Positions 35,554 to 42,891 of a DNA stretch of 64,000 nt are shown piece after piece (the first letter of the stretch is position 1; the number at the start of each line of letters is the position of its first letter). The notes beneath the pieces are model-generated. The model was not told the DNA's origin, searched no databases, and was given only the letters and a program-made list of their open reading frames with translations. Origin of the DNA: Mobilibacterium timonense (GTDB taxonomy: Bacteria > Bacillota > Clostridia > Peptostreptococcales > Anaerovoracaceae); the NCBI RefSeq assembly GCF_900155555.1, contig NZ_FUHN01000008.1:124001-188000 (forward strand). Direction: 5' to 3'. The position numbers were made by a program, and so were the translations under genes.

Positions 35554-36251
35554 AAAACGTAGAACTTCTTTTTCCAGAGCTCTGCAACATCTACGGCGAG
35601 AGCTACAGCGTGACCTATCTCAAACGCTGCGACCCTGAAAACATCAACGTCATCGAGACGAACCACAAGACGCAGCCGGCCTTCGTCACACAGGACGTGG
35701 ACATGATCTACCTGGGGTGCATGACCGAGCGGAAGCAGGAGATGGTGATCCAGATCCTGTCGCAGTACAAGGACCGGATCCGGGAGCTCATCGACAAGGG
35801 CGTGATCTTCCTCATCACCGGAAATGCCATCGAGATCTTCGGCAACGAGATCCGCGACGGCGGCCGCACCATCCCGGCGCTGGGACTCTTCGACTTTTAC
35901 TCGGTGAGGTACATGGACAGGGAGCGTCACAACTCCCAGTTCATCGGCAACTACGGCGACCTGAAGATGCTCGGACACAGGAGCCAGTTCTCCTTCGCCT
36001 ACGGCGAGTTCGAAAACAACTTCATCGACATCGAGAAGGGTATCGGCATGAACCCGGACACCCGCAGAGAGGGCATACACGTGAACAACTTTTACGCCAC
36101 CTACTCCCTCGGGCCGTTCCTGATCCTGAACCCGTACTTCACCAAGGAGCTTCTTGGAAAAATGGGGCTGGATCAGTCGCTGTGCTTCGAGAAGGAGATC
36201 ATAGACGCGTACGAGTACAGGCTCAACGAGCTGAGCAGGAACATGAAATAG
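35550..36251 (+). CDS. GatD-like amidotransferase lacking the catalytic Cys and His
   Basis: This 233-residue protein aligns by eye with GatD, the glutaminase that feeds ammonia to MurT: DMIYLGCMTERKQEM, ALGLFDFYS, FSFAYGEF, EGIHVNNFYATYSLGPFL. In GatD the nucleophile lies in TICGG and the catalytic His in YLHGP. Here the same places read LITGN and YSLGP, so Thr90 replaces Cys and Leu187 replaces His. Cys57 and other cysteines are not in the nucleophile-elbow position. The frame is intact, with a 4-bp overlap with the MurT-like gene, so this is not a decayed gene. It may be a structural partner or use another donor. The family assignment is good and the role is unknown. Confidence 0.72.
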   Translation: MKNVELLFPELCNIYGESYSVTYLKRCDPENINVIETNHKTQPAFVTQDVDMIYLGCMTERKQEMVIQILSQYKDRIRELIDKGVIFLITGNAIEIFGNEIRDGGRTIPALGLFDFYSVRYMDRERHNSQFIGNYGDLKMLGHRSQFSFAYGEFENNFIDIEKGIGMNPDTRREGIHVNNFYATYSLGPFLILNPYFTKELLGKMGLDQSLCFEKEIIDAYEYRLNELSRNMK

Positions 36252-36262
36252 GACTGGAGATC

Positions 36263-36281
36263 ACGATCTGACGACAGATCG
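36263..36281 (+). promoter_or_regulatory. Small intergenic hairpin
   Basis: CGATCTG and CAGATCG form a perfect 7-bp stem with loop ACGA, between the GatD-like and ATP-grasp genes. There is no T-tract. It may tune expression or stabilise the upstream message. Confidence 0.35.
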
Positions 36282-36296
36282 AATTTGGGGGAATAA

Positions 36297-37292
36297 ATGA
36301 TAAATCCGAAATTTCTGCTGAAGCGGATGAGAGGAGCCAACTATCAGGGCTTCATCGACTCCGCGAAGAGAATAAGCAATATCAATCACAGGCCCTGGCC
36401 CGTGAACCTGGCGGACTGCCTCATGTGCACGGCCAGGTACGGCAGCGGCTACGTGGATTACGAGACCTTTGAGATGTACCGGATGAACGGCCGGGATAGG
36501 GCCAACGTCCTGACCATCTCGAAGAACAACGATCTCGTGAAAAGGCTCAACGACCAGAGTTACAAGGACTACTTCGAGGACAAAGCTCAGTTCAACAAGA
36601 CTTTTGACAAGTTTATAAAGAGAGACTGGCTCTATCTGAAGGACCACACCTACGAGGACTTCGTCAGGTTCATCAGCGGCAAGGACCAGATCATCGTGAA
36701 GCCTCTGGGTCTCAGCTGCGGCCAGGGGATCGAGATGTACCGACCTGCGGAGCATGACCCTCGAGAGCTCTATGACGAGCTCATGAAAAATCAGGCCTAT
36801 CTGGTCGAAGAGGTCGTTGTCCAGAGCGATGAGATGGCGGCTCTCTGCCCTTCTTCCGTGAACACCATCCGTCTGGTGACCATCCTCAACGGCGACAAGG
36901 CCAGTATCGTTGCCGGCTGCGTGCGCATGAGCAAGGGCAATGCCTTCGTGGACAACTTCAACCACGGCGGGCTGGCTGCGATCCTGGACACAAACACTGG
37001 AAAACTGGCCACCGACGGCTACGACAAGTGGCGCCACACCTACGTCACCCACCCTTCCACGGGTACCGTCATCAACGGTTACCCGATCCCGATGTGGGAC
37101 GAGGTCAAGGATCTGGTTCGTGAGGCCGCAAAAGTCGTCCCTCAGATCAGGTACGTGGGCTGGGACGTGGCCATCAGCAGGGATCACGGCCCTCTCCTCA
37201 TCGAGGGGAACGAGTTTCCGGGGCAGGACGTGACACAATATCCGAAGCTCCACCTCGGGACATACGACGTGATGCTGGCGGCGATCAGCTAG
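36297..37292 (+). CDS. Sugar-transfer-associated ATP-grasp protein (paralogue 2)
   Basis: This 331-residue ATP-grasp enzyme is homologous to the 342-residue protein at 18081-19109. Visible ATP-grasp features are IIVKPLGLSCGQGIEMY (about residues 130-146, ATP lysine and glycine loop), YLVEEVVVQ (hinge Glu), CPSSVNTIRLVTIL, and the metal-site block RYVGWDVAISRDHGPLLIEGN near residue 283. A GGGGGAATAA site precedes the ATG. It lies 45 bp after the GatD-like gene on the same strand and is likely co-transcribed with it. Ligation of a carboxylate to an amine, or another ATP-driven modification of a wall precursor, is the natural inference. The substrate is unknown. Confidence 0.8.
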   Translation: MINPKFLLKRMRGANYQGFIDSAKRISNINHRPWPVNLADCLMCTARYGSGYVDYETFEMYRMNGRDRANVLTISKNNDLVKRLNDQSYKDYFEDKAQFNKTFDKFIKRDWLYLKDHTYEDFVRFISGKDQIIVKPLGLSCGQGIEMYRPAEHDPRELYDELMKNQAYLVEEVVVQSDEMAALCPSSVNTIRLVTILNGDKASIVAGCVRMSKGNAFVDNFNHGGLAAILDTNTGKLATDGYDKWRHTYVTHPSTGTVINGYPIPMWDEVKDLVREAAKVVPQIRYVGWDVAISRDHGPLLIEGNEFPGQDVTQYPKLHLGTYDVMLAAIS

Positions 37293-37332
37293 CGTGTCTA
37301 TGCGGATGCGCCCCGGCTAAACGGGTGATGTG

Positions 37333-37383
37333 GCAATGCGGCGGCATCCCAACGAAACGTGTGATACGCAATGTGGCGGCATC
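37333..37383 (+). repeat. Two-copy 16-bp direct repeat
   Basis: GCAATGCGGCGGCATC (37333-37348) and GCAATGTGGCGGCATC (37368-37383) are repeated with period 35, each preceded by a related GTGAT element. They lie just after the ATP-grasp gene. Confidence 0.6.
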
Positions 37384-37570
37384 TGCGGGGCGATCTGTAG
37401 ATAGAATATGAGAAAATGTGGCATCTGTGCTCTTCTTAATTTCAGGTTTTGCGAAATTGCGGGAGTACAGATGCTTTTTTGTTTTGTGCGGCCCCGAGGA
37501 CCGTTCGCAGCGCGCACCTCTTTTTTCCCATGGCATGTGCGATACTGCGCATATCATGGAGCTATCTCGG

Positions 37571-37875
37571 TTCCACGGGATCAGTCACTTTATTATTTTC
37601 CGTGGAACCTGTGGAAACCTCTCTAGGGAGAATGCCACGGAATCTATCATTATCTTCCTTTCCGTGGCTTTTTTTATAAGACATGTTCCACGGAATTCAG
37701 ACCTTTATCATTTTCCGTGGAACCCGTGGGAACCTCTCCGGGGAGAATGCCACGGAATCTATCATTATCTTCTTTTCCGTGGCTTTTTTATAAGACATGT
37801 TCCACGGAATTCAGACCTTTATCATTTTCCGTGGAACCCGTGGGAACTTCTCTGAGGAGAATGCCACGGAATTCG
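37571..37875 (+). repeat. Tandem array of three approximately 114-bp hairpin-rich units
   Basis: Units start at 37571, 37686 and 37800 (periods 115 and 114). Each begins with hairpin A (TTCCACGGAA pairing with TTCCGTGGAA across a 17-nt loop; unit 1 pairs over 8 bp). A short stem TCTC/GAGA with a variable tetraloop follows (TAGG, CGGG, TGAG). Units 1 and 2 then carry hairpin B, GCCACGGAA pairing with TTCCGTGGC, directly followed by T7 or T6 (37634-37675 and 37749-37789), the shape of an intrinsic terminator. Unit 3 keeps only the left arm of hairpin B before diverging. Units 2 and 3 are nearly identical over their first 75 bp. Weak reading frames through the array are chance. Confidence 0.85.
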
Positions 37876-38107
37876 GTACTGCGATCTATATCGTGGAACT
37901 CGATCTTAACAACGACAACTCTGACCCGATAACTTTGACACGCCAACTCTGACTTGCAATGCAATCTCCATTTTCCTCCTGCTGCACCGGTAAAATACTT
38001 ATATCAGGTGACGGCGGAAATATCTTGAAAACTTTGAACCTTTCCGTGCACAGCAACCACTATATTATGAAAGGCCGATCCCAGGTTTAATCAGGAGGAG
38101 CGATAAT
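37876..38107. other. Gene-free stretch after the repeat array
   Basis: No gene or clear repeat is seen. AACTC/AACTCTGAC-like short repeats occur around 37910-37955, and a strong ribosome binding site for the next gene (TCAGGAGGAGC) ends the stretch. Confidence 0.4.
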
Positions 38108-38416
38108 ATGAAGACTAATGCGAAAAAGGAGATCGAGCTTGCCATCCTGGCCGGCGCCATGGCCCTGGTTCTGGTGCTTACCGGATGCGGAAGTGCTCTT
38201 GAAAATGCGAAAGACGATGCAGACAAGTACATAGGCGCAGTGGATCTCAAGGCATATACAACAGAGGATCAGAAAGGCATCAAGTCGCTGCAGTCCGACA
38301 CGAGGAAAGCTGTAGATAAAGCCAAAGACGAAAAGAGATTGCATAAAAAAAGAGATGGCATTGCGCCATCTCAAAAAATGCTACTGAAATCTTACATATT
38401 GTATCTGTATTGTTAG
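38108..38416 (+). CDS. Small lipoprotein, possibly C-terminally truncated
   Basis: This 102-residue protein has a lipoprotein signal (lipobox VLTGC near residue 27) and a short helical Ala/Lys/Asp-rich domain, GSALENAKDDADKYIGAVDLKAYT. AGGAGGAGCGATAAT precedes the ATG. After about residue 75 (DKAKDEKRL) the sequence changes character (HKKRDGIAPSQKMLLKSYILYLYC). This tail is encoded by the DNA that forms the terminator hairpin of the convergent metal operon. The natural protein may once have continued differently, with the tail created by deletion or rearrangement. The function is unknown; it is probably anchored on the outer face of the membrane. Confidence 0.6.
   Translation: MKTNAKKEIELAILAGAMALVLVLTGCGSALENAKDDADKYIGAVDLKAYTTEDQKGIKSLQSDTRKAVDKAKDEKRLHKKRDGIAPSQKMLLKSYILYLYC
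38345..38372 (-). terminator. Terminator of the HMA/feo-side transcript, inside the lipoprotein frame
   Basis: Read on the minus strand, GAGATGGC, a 5-nt loop and GCCATCTC are followed by seven T residues. It lies about 100 bp beyond the HMA gene stop and overlaps the last 25 codons of the convergent lipoprotein gene. Confidence 0.8.
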
Positions 38417-38472
38417 AGAACAGTCAGATCATATGTCCTCGGTGCCATCAGGTCTCCCTCGAAAATGAGTGG

Positions 38473-38700
38473 CTATTTCTCAGCGGACGAGAAGCCGAGG
38501 TAGTGGTATCCCGTCTTTTCTATGACGTCCTGAACGACCTGCGGATCAACTGGCTCCGCGGTCTGGAACACGGCGTTGCTCTTGCGCCTGGACGCCTTTA
38601 CCTTTTTTGCATCCGGAAAAGCCTTCCGCAGCTCGTCTGCGATGTGTGACTCGCACATGCCGCACATCATCCCCTCGATTTTTACCTCATTCTTGTACAT
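38473..38700 (-). CDS. Heavy-metal-associated (HMA) domain protein
   Basis: This 75-residue protein (start at 38700, MYKNEVKIEG, GAGGAGAATATC upstream) is a stand-alone HMA domain. The metal-binding loop reads GMMCGMCESH (two cysteines in CxxC near residues 13-16), and the fold ends VQDVIEKTGYHYLG. Proteins like this are copper or other soft-metal chaperones (CopZ-like). No copper ATPase lies next to it; instead the FeoB operon is just upstream. Its basic patch (KKVKASRRKSN) is a little unusual for CopZ. It could be transcribed separately, because a terminator-like hairpin precedes it at 38837-38869. Confidence 0.85.
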   Translation of the reverse strand: MYKNEVKIEGMMCGMCESHIADELRKAFPDAKKVKASRRKSNAVFQTAEPVDPQVVQDVIEKTGYHYLGFSSAEK

Positions 38701-38836
38701 TATTGATATTCTCCTCATATTCTAAAGTGTCCGCAGGCGTACCTGCAGGAGCATCGCCAGAGACACATTTCCCGGGCAGCGCCGGACACCGTCGCATCCC
38801 AGTGTCTCCAGTTGCCGGCACGTCACATCGGCAAAT

Positions 38837-38869
38837 AGATAAAGCCGCAACGGTGTATCCCGCTGCGGC
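38837..38869 (-). terminator. Terminator of the feo operon
   Basis: On the minus strand GCCGCA and TGCGGC form the stem, followed by TTTATCTATTT, just after the stop of the FeoB-associated peptide gene. Confidence 0.6.
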
Positions 38870-38875
38870 CAGTTG

Positions 38876-39031
38876 TTACTTTACTTTTTTCGCTGTACCG
38901 CAGCTGTGCCCGCAGGAACCGCAGTTTCTTCCGCAGTTCTTGCAGGAGCTGCCGTTCTTAAGGCTGTAGCGGGCGGCCAGGAAGGCCAGCACAGCGATCA
39001 CAAGAGCAACTATTATGCTTGGCAAATTCAT
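38876..39031 (-). CDS. FeoB-associated Cys-rich membrane peptide
   Basis: This 51-residue peptide starts at 39031 (MNLPSIIVALVIAVLAFL). It has one N-terminal membrane helix and a short cytoplasmic tail with a dense cysteine cluster (SCKNCGRNCGSCGHSCG, six Cys plus one His). It matches the FeoB-associated Cys-rich family, which occurs right after feoB in many Firmicutes and is thought to assist ferrous-iron uptake, for instance by metal handling. It ends the operon feoA, feoA, feoB, this gene, and starts 18 bp after the feoB stop. Confidence 0.9.
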   Translation of the reverse strand: MNLPSIIVALVIAVLAFLAARYSLKNGSSCKNCGRNCGSCGHSCGTAKKVK

Positions 39032-39049
39032 TTTTGATCACCACCTCAG

Positions 39050-41224
39050 TTAAGCTTCTGCACCAACGATGGCTCCGTCCAGTGTGTCTTTCTTTCCGTA
39101 AGGGTTCCTGCGGAAGATGAAGTAGATGGCTGCAACGATGACTGCAACTGCGACCGCTGTTCCCAGAGTGAAGGCACCGCCGGAAACGAAGGCACCGATC
39201 TGGTATGTGCACAGGGTCAGGAAGTAGCCGATGCCCATCTGGAAGCCGAATGTGATCCAGCCCCACTTCTTTGAGCCCATCTCACGGAATGCAGTGGCGA
39301 TAGCCACCATGCAAGGTGCGTCGAAAATATTGAACAGGAGGAAGCACATTCCCACCAGCTTGCTGCCGCCAAACATCGCGTTGATGGCTGTGGCAACTGC
39401 TGTCTCTGCGTCGCTGGTAGCGTGGGCCAGCATTCCCAGAGTAGCTGTGGCCTGCTCTTTCGCCACCTCTGCGGACACCGTAGCAACGGCTCCCTGCCAT
39501 GTGCCGAATCCAAGAGGCATGAATATCCACTTCAGGCCCTCACCGATGTATCTCAGGAACGAGCTGTCGATGTCGTCCGCCAGGAATCCGGACGGTCCGA
39601 AGTGCATCAGGAACCAGATCACGATACACATGGTGAAGATGATGGTCCCTGCCTTGATGATAAACGCTTTTGCCCTCTCCCAAACGTGGATGAGCACTCC
39701 CTTTACCGTAGGGATGTGGTATGCCGGGAGCTCCATTACGAAAGGAGCCGGATCGCTGGAGAAGTACTTCGTCTTCTTGAGTGCGATACCCGAGCAGATC
39801 ACGATGGCCAGGCCGAGGAAATACATTCCCGGAGCGACGAACTTGCTTCCAGGGAAGCACACCAGCGTCATCATGGCCACGATCTCCATCTTGGCGCCGC
39901 AAGGCATGAAGGTAGAGAGCATGATGGTCATGCGGCGGTCCTTCTCGTTCTCGATGGTACGTGCCGCCATGATCGCCGGCACCCCGCAGCCCGTTCCGAT
40001 GAGCATAGGGATGAAGGATTTTCCGGAAAGCCCGAAGCGACGGAAGACTCTGTCCATGATGAACGCCACACGCGCCATGTATCCGGAGTCCTCAAGGATG
40101 GACAGGCACAGGAAAAGGAGGATCATCTGAGGGACGAATCCCAGCACCGTTCCCACGCCGCCGATGATGCCGTCGACCAGCAGGCTCTCGAGCCAGCCAG
40201 GAGCGCCGATTGCGTCCAGTCCAGCCGTAGCACCGTTGGTGATCCACGTGCCGAACAGGACGTCGTTGGTCCAGTCCGTGAGCCATGTTCCCAGCGTGGT
40301 AACTGATATGAAGTACACGAGCCACATGATCGCCACGAAGATCGGGAGCGCGGCGATACGGTTGGTCACCACCCTGTCGATCTTGTCGGAAGTGGTCATG
40401 GCGTGTCTCGACTGCTTTTTCTTCACCGTGTCGGCCACGATCTCCTGGATGTACGTGTATCTCTGGTTCGTTATGATGCTCTCCGCATCGTCGTCCATCT
40501 CCTTTTCACAATCCTGAACGTGGAGGTCGATGTGCTTCACGAGCCCTTCCGGGAGCTGCAATCCCTCGGTGGCCTTGGTGTCTCTTTCAAAAAGCTTTAC
40601 AGCGAACCAGCGGAGGTTTTCGGGTTCCACCGCATCCTGGATGGATTCTTCGATGTGCGCCAGGGCGTGCTCAACGCTTCCCGTGAACACGTGAGGGAGC
40701 TCTCTGTGCTGGCCGGCGAGCTTTTTTCTCTTGAAGGCCTCAGCCTCCTCTATGGCCATCTCTGCGGCCTTCTTCGTGTTCTCACTGTGGAGGGCGCTGA
40801 TCTCGATGGTCCTGCAGCCAAGGTCTTTCCCGAGCTTCTCGGTGTCGATCCTGTCTCCGTTCTTTCTGACCAGATCCATCATGTTGAAGGCCAGAACCAC
40901 CGGGAGTCCGATCTCCACCAGCTGTGTGGTGAGGTACAGGTTCCTCTCGATGTTGGTTCCGTCGACGATGTTCAGGATCACGTCAGGCTTCTCGTTTACC
41001 AGGTAGTTTCTGGACACGACCTCCTCGAGTGTGTATGGGCTGAGAGAGTAGATGCCCGGGAGGTCCTGGATGATCACATCCTTATGGCCAGAGAGGCGTC
41101 CCTCCTTCTTCTCTACCGTCACCCCCGGCCAGTTTCCCACGTACTGGGTGCTGCCGGTGAGGTCGTTGAACAGTGTCGTCTTACCGCAGTTGGGGTTTCC
41201 CGCAAGTGCTATTTTTATACTCAT
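39050..41224 (-). CDS. feoB: Ferrous iron transport protein B
   Basis: This 724-residue protein (start at 41224, MSIKIALAGNPNCGKTTL; AGAGGAAGGA upstream) has the N-terminal GTPase domain (G1 GNPNCGKTT, G2/G3 including DLPGIYSLSPYT) and the guanine-dissociation-inhibitor region to about residue 270. The membrane domain has two Gate motifs (LIGTGCGVPAIMAART and the second repeat ending in ATAFREMGS). FeoB imports Fe(II) across the cytoplasmic membrane. The gene follows two feoA genes and precedes its Cys-rich partner. The divergent DtxR-like gene is the likely regulator. A longer frame to 41302 has no better site. Confidence 0.97.
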   Translation of the reverse strand: MSIKIALAGNPNCGKTTLFNDLTGSTQYVGNWPGVTVEKKEGRLSGHKDVIIQDLPGIYSLSPYTLEEVVSRNYLVNEKPDVILNIVDGTNIERNLYLTTQLVEIGLPVVLAFNMMDLVRKNGDRIDTEKLGKDLGCRTIEISALHSENTKKAAEMAIEEAEAFKRKKLAGQHRELPHVFTGSVEHALAHIEESIQDAVEPENLRWFAVKLFERDTKATEGLQLPEGLVKHIDLHVQDCEKEMDDDAESIITNQRYTYIQEIVADTVKKKQSRHAMTTSDKIDRVVTNRIAALPIFVAIMWLVYFISVTTLGTWLTDWTNDVLFGTWITNGATAGLDAIGAPGWLESLLVDGIIGGVGTVLGFVPQMILLFLCLSILEDSGYMARVAFIMDRVFRRFGLSGKSFIPMLIGTGCGVPAIMAARTIENEKDRRMTIMLSTFMPCGAKMEIVAMMTLVCFPGSKFVAPGMYFLGLAIVICSGIALKKTKYFSSDPAPFVMELPAYHIPTVKGVLIHVWERAKAFIIKAGTIIFTMCIVIWFLMHFGPSGFLADDIDSSFLRYIGEGLKWIFMPLGFGTWQGAVATVSAEVAKEQATATLGMLAHATSDAETAVATAINAMFGGSKLVGMCFLLFNIFDAPCMVAIATAFREMGSKKWGWITFGFQMGIGYFLTLCTYQIGAFVSGGAFTLGTAVAVAVIVAAIYFIFRRNPYGKKDTLDGAIVGAEA

Positions 41225-41348
41225 TCCTTCCTCTTTTCTGTACTTGATGCCTCCCCGTGGCAAGGGGGGGCTGTGATGTACTGTTCTCTTTTGTGAGCCC
41301 ATTTTTTCATCCGGGCTCTGAGATCTTTGAAAAAGCCGTATCAGGTCA

Positions 41349-41570
41349 TCAGCTCATCTCAAGGATATCGGCATCTTCCTTGCGGACTGACAGCTCGTAT
41401 CCCCTGACGGTGACTTCCACCGGATCGCCCAGGGGAGCCACCTTGCGGACATAGATCTCTGTGCCCTTGGTGATGCCCATGTCCATGATCCTGCGCTTCA
41501 GCGCGCCGCTGCCGTGGATCTTTATCACGGTAGAACTCTGACCTATCGGAACATCCCTCAATGTCTTCAT
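41349..41570 (-). CDS. feoA: FeoA domain protein (copy adjacent to feoB)
   Basis: This 73-residue SH3-like protein has the sequence pattern GALKRRIMDMGITKGTEIYV typical of FeoA, which binds and supports FeoB. AGGAGGGTGAGAT precedes the ATG. It is the second of two FeoA genes in the operon. Its C-terminal GYELSVRKEDADILEM matches the family. The two copies share only family motifs, so they are diverged and not recent duplicates. It ends about 125 bp before feoB. Confidence 0.93.
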   Translation of the reverse strand: MKTLRDVPIGQSSTVIKIHGSGALKRRIMDMGITKGTEIYVRKVAPLGDPVEVTVRGYELSVRKEDADILEMS

Positions 41571-41693
41571 ATCTCACCCTCCTCACTCTTTTTTATATAA
41601 ATGGGCCCGAAGGCCCTGATCCATACCGGACTGTTCTGATCACGCGGCTACTCGCGACCCGCGGACAGATCCACCGCTCCTCGCGAACTGCGG

Positions 41694-41915
41694 TCAGAGC
41701 GTGATAAAGATCTTTTCCGCCATCTTCGACGTTACCGCCAGCGTGGAATCCTTCACATTGATGATGAGGTTGCCGTTCCCCGGCGCAGAGACCACTCTAA
41801 CCTCGGTGCCCGGAACGAGGCCCAGATCCTCCAGGTGCTTTTTCGTCTCCGGACTTCCTCCTATTCTGGAGACCATCAACTTTTCTCCTGAATTGGCCAT
41901 AGACAGTGGAAGCAT
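41694..41915 (-). CDS. feoA: FeoA domain protein (first copy)
   Basis: This 73-residue FeoA has the motif HLEDLGLVPGTEVRVVSAPGNGNLIINV. TAAGGAGATGAGTTC precedes the ATG. It is the first gene of the feo operon, directly downstream of the operon promoter. Clostridial feo operons often carry two FeoA genes, so this arrangement is normal. Its start methionine choice (MLPLSMANSGE) is well supported by the site. Confidence 0.92.
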   Translation of the reverse strand: MLPLSMANSGEKLMVSRIGGSPETKKHLEDLGLVPGTEVRVVSAPGNGNLIINVKDSTLAVTSKMAEKIFITL

Positions 41916-41992
41916 GAACTCATCTCCTTACATAAAACAAATCGCTGATATATGCCTCAACGAACAGTTATACATCTCTAACTCGCTTAGGA

Positions 41993-42020
41993 ATTATATC
42001 ATCATGGTAATAAATGTAAA
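41993..42020 (-). promoter_or_regulatory. feo operon promoter with dyad over the start
   Basis: On the minus strand TTTACA (42015-42020) and TATAAT (41993-41998) are spaced by 16 bp. The sequence CTAACTCGCTTAGG (41978-41991), resembling the CTAA/TTAG halves of DtxR-type operators, covers the transcription start. Confidence 0.6.
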
Positions 42021-42047
42021 CTTAATTTTGATAAGACTATTTATACT

Positions 42048-42084
42048 GAGTTAGATTGTTTTAACCGCATTAGGCTGTTATAAT
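42048..42084 (+). promoter_or_regulatory. Promoter of the DtxR-like gene with GAGTTAG half-site
   Basis: TTGTTT (42056-42061) and TATAAT (42079-42084) are spaced by 17 bp. GAGTTAG (42048-42054) just upstream is the inverted counterpart of CTAACTC at 41978-41984, so both divergent promoters carry the same half-site, which fits shared metal-dependent control. Confidence 0.5.
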
Positions 42085-42245
42085 CATATAAGGCAATTAA
42101 ATTTGCGGCCTCGGGACTCGCGACAGCGGAGATGTTTATTCTCTCTACAGGGTCGATCCGATCCACAGCCACGGACACGCAAGGACCAGATGCAAAACTA
42201 TCCCTTTAATTTGACCTTTAAATTCACTGCGGAGGTTAGCCAGAT

Positions 42246-42641
42246 ATGACCAGATCAGAACAGATGAAAAGCATTTACAGAACGTTCGAGGATTACCTCG
42301 AGGCGATCCTGATTATAAAAGAACGCCAGGGATACGTGCGCTCCACCGATGTCGCTTCCCAGCTGGGGGTCTCTCAGCCCAGTGTTTCATATTCGGTAAA
42401 ACGCATGATGGAGAGGGGCTTCCTCACCAGAGACCAGAACAACATGCTGATCCTCACCGACGAGGGCTCCGAGATAGCGCGGCGGACCTACGACCGCCAC
42501 AAGCAGCTGGAAAAGATCTTTATCTCCATCGGTGTGGATCCGGAGACCGCCAGGGAGGACGCCTGCAACGTGGAGCACGACCTCAGCGAAAAGACATTTC
42601 AGCTCCTGTGCAAACACTTCGGGGGAGATGCGAAGAAATAA
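42246..42641 (+). CDS. DtxR/MntR-family metal-dependent regulator
   Basis: This 131-residue protein has the winged helix of the DtxR family (EDYLEAILIIKERQGYVRSTDVASQLGVSQPSVSYSVKRM, residues 16-54) and the metal-binding/dimerisation helices with EHDLSEKTFQLL near residues 113-124. It lacks the C-terminal SH3-like domain, as do MntR-type short members. It is divergent from the feo operon, with paired half-sites between them, so Fe(II)-dependent repression of feo is likely. Mn(II) sensing is an alternative. It is about average length for MntR. Confidence 0.9.
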   Translation: MTRSEQMKSIYRTFEDYLEAILIIKERQGYVRSTDVASQLGVSQPSVSYSVKRMMERGFLTRDQNNMLILTDEGSEIARRTYDRHKQLEKIFISIGVDPETAREDACNVEHDLSEKTFQLLCKHFGGDAKK

Positions 42642-42713
42642 ATTCGAACAGAGGCGGCTGGTGACCGGAGACGGCTGGCGGTCGGCGAACGGATGCGACT
42701 GTTGACAGCAAAC

Positions 42714-42771
42714 AGGCGTCTGTGCTCCTTGTTTATATCGATTTCTCGACAGTTCAAGGGCACAGACGCCT
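42714..42771. terminator. Long hairpin between the DtxR-like and flavin reductase genes
   Basis: AGGCGTCTGTGC plus CCTTG pair with CAAGG plus GCACAGACGCCT around a 23-nt loop, with one bulged T. The right flank is TTCTCTCTCT. It is placed to end the two convergent transcripts. Confidence 0.6.
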
Positions 42772-42891
42772 TCTCTCTCTGAATCTGTTTTCTGTTTTCC
42801 CGTCCGCTTCGCCACCAGATCACGCCGGCCTTCCAGACGCTGACAGCGATGGCGGCGATAGCAGCGGCTCTTGCGGTGGCGCCGAAGCTGT

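Noticed and set aside
35550-36251. Frameshifted or decayed GatD pseudogene
   Set aside because: The frame is open over the full expected length, overlaps the MurT-like gene by 4 bp and keeps the domain's other conserved blocks, so the missing catalytic residues look like a specific change.
36297-37292. RimK-type or D-Ala-D-Ala ligase
   Set aside because: ATP-grasp motifs are present, but the RYVGWD...EGN block and overall length fit the sugar-transfer-associated subgroup, not those ligases.
37418-37855. Open reading frame of 145 codons through the tandem repeat array, with repeated peptide segments
   Set aside because: The repeats have period 115 then 114, so the frame is kept by chance in part only. 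There is no ribosome binding site, and the sequence is dominated by hairpins and T-tracts.
37571-37875. CRISPR array
   Set aside because: The units are 114 bp, nearly identical throughout, contain terminators and have no spacers; no cas genes are present.
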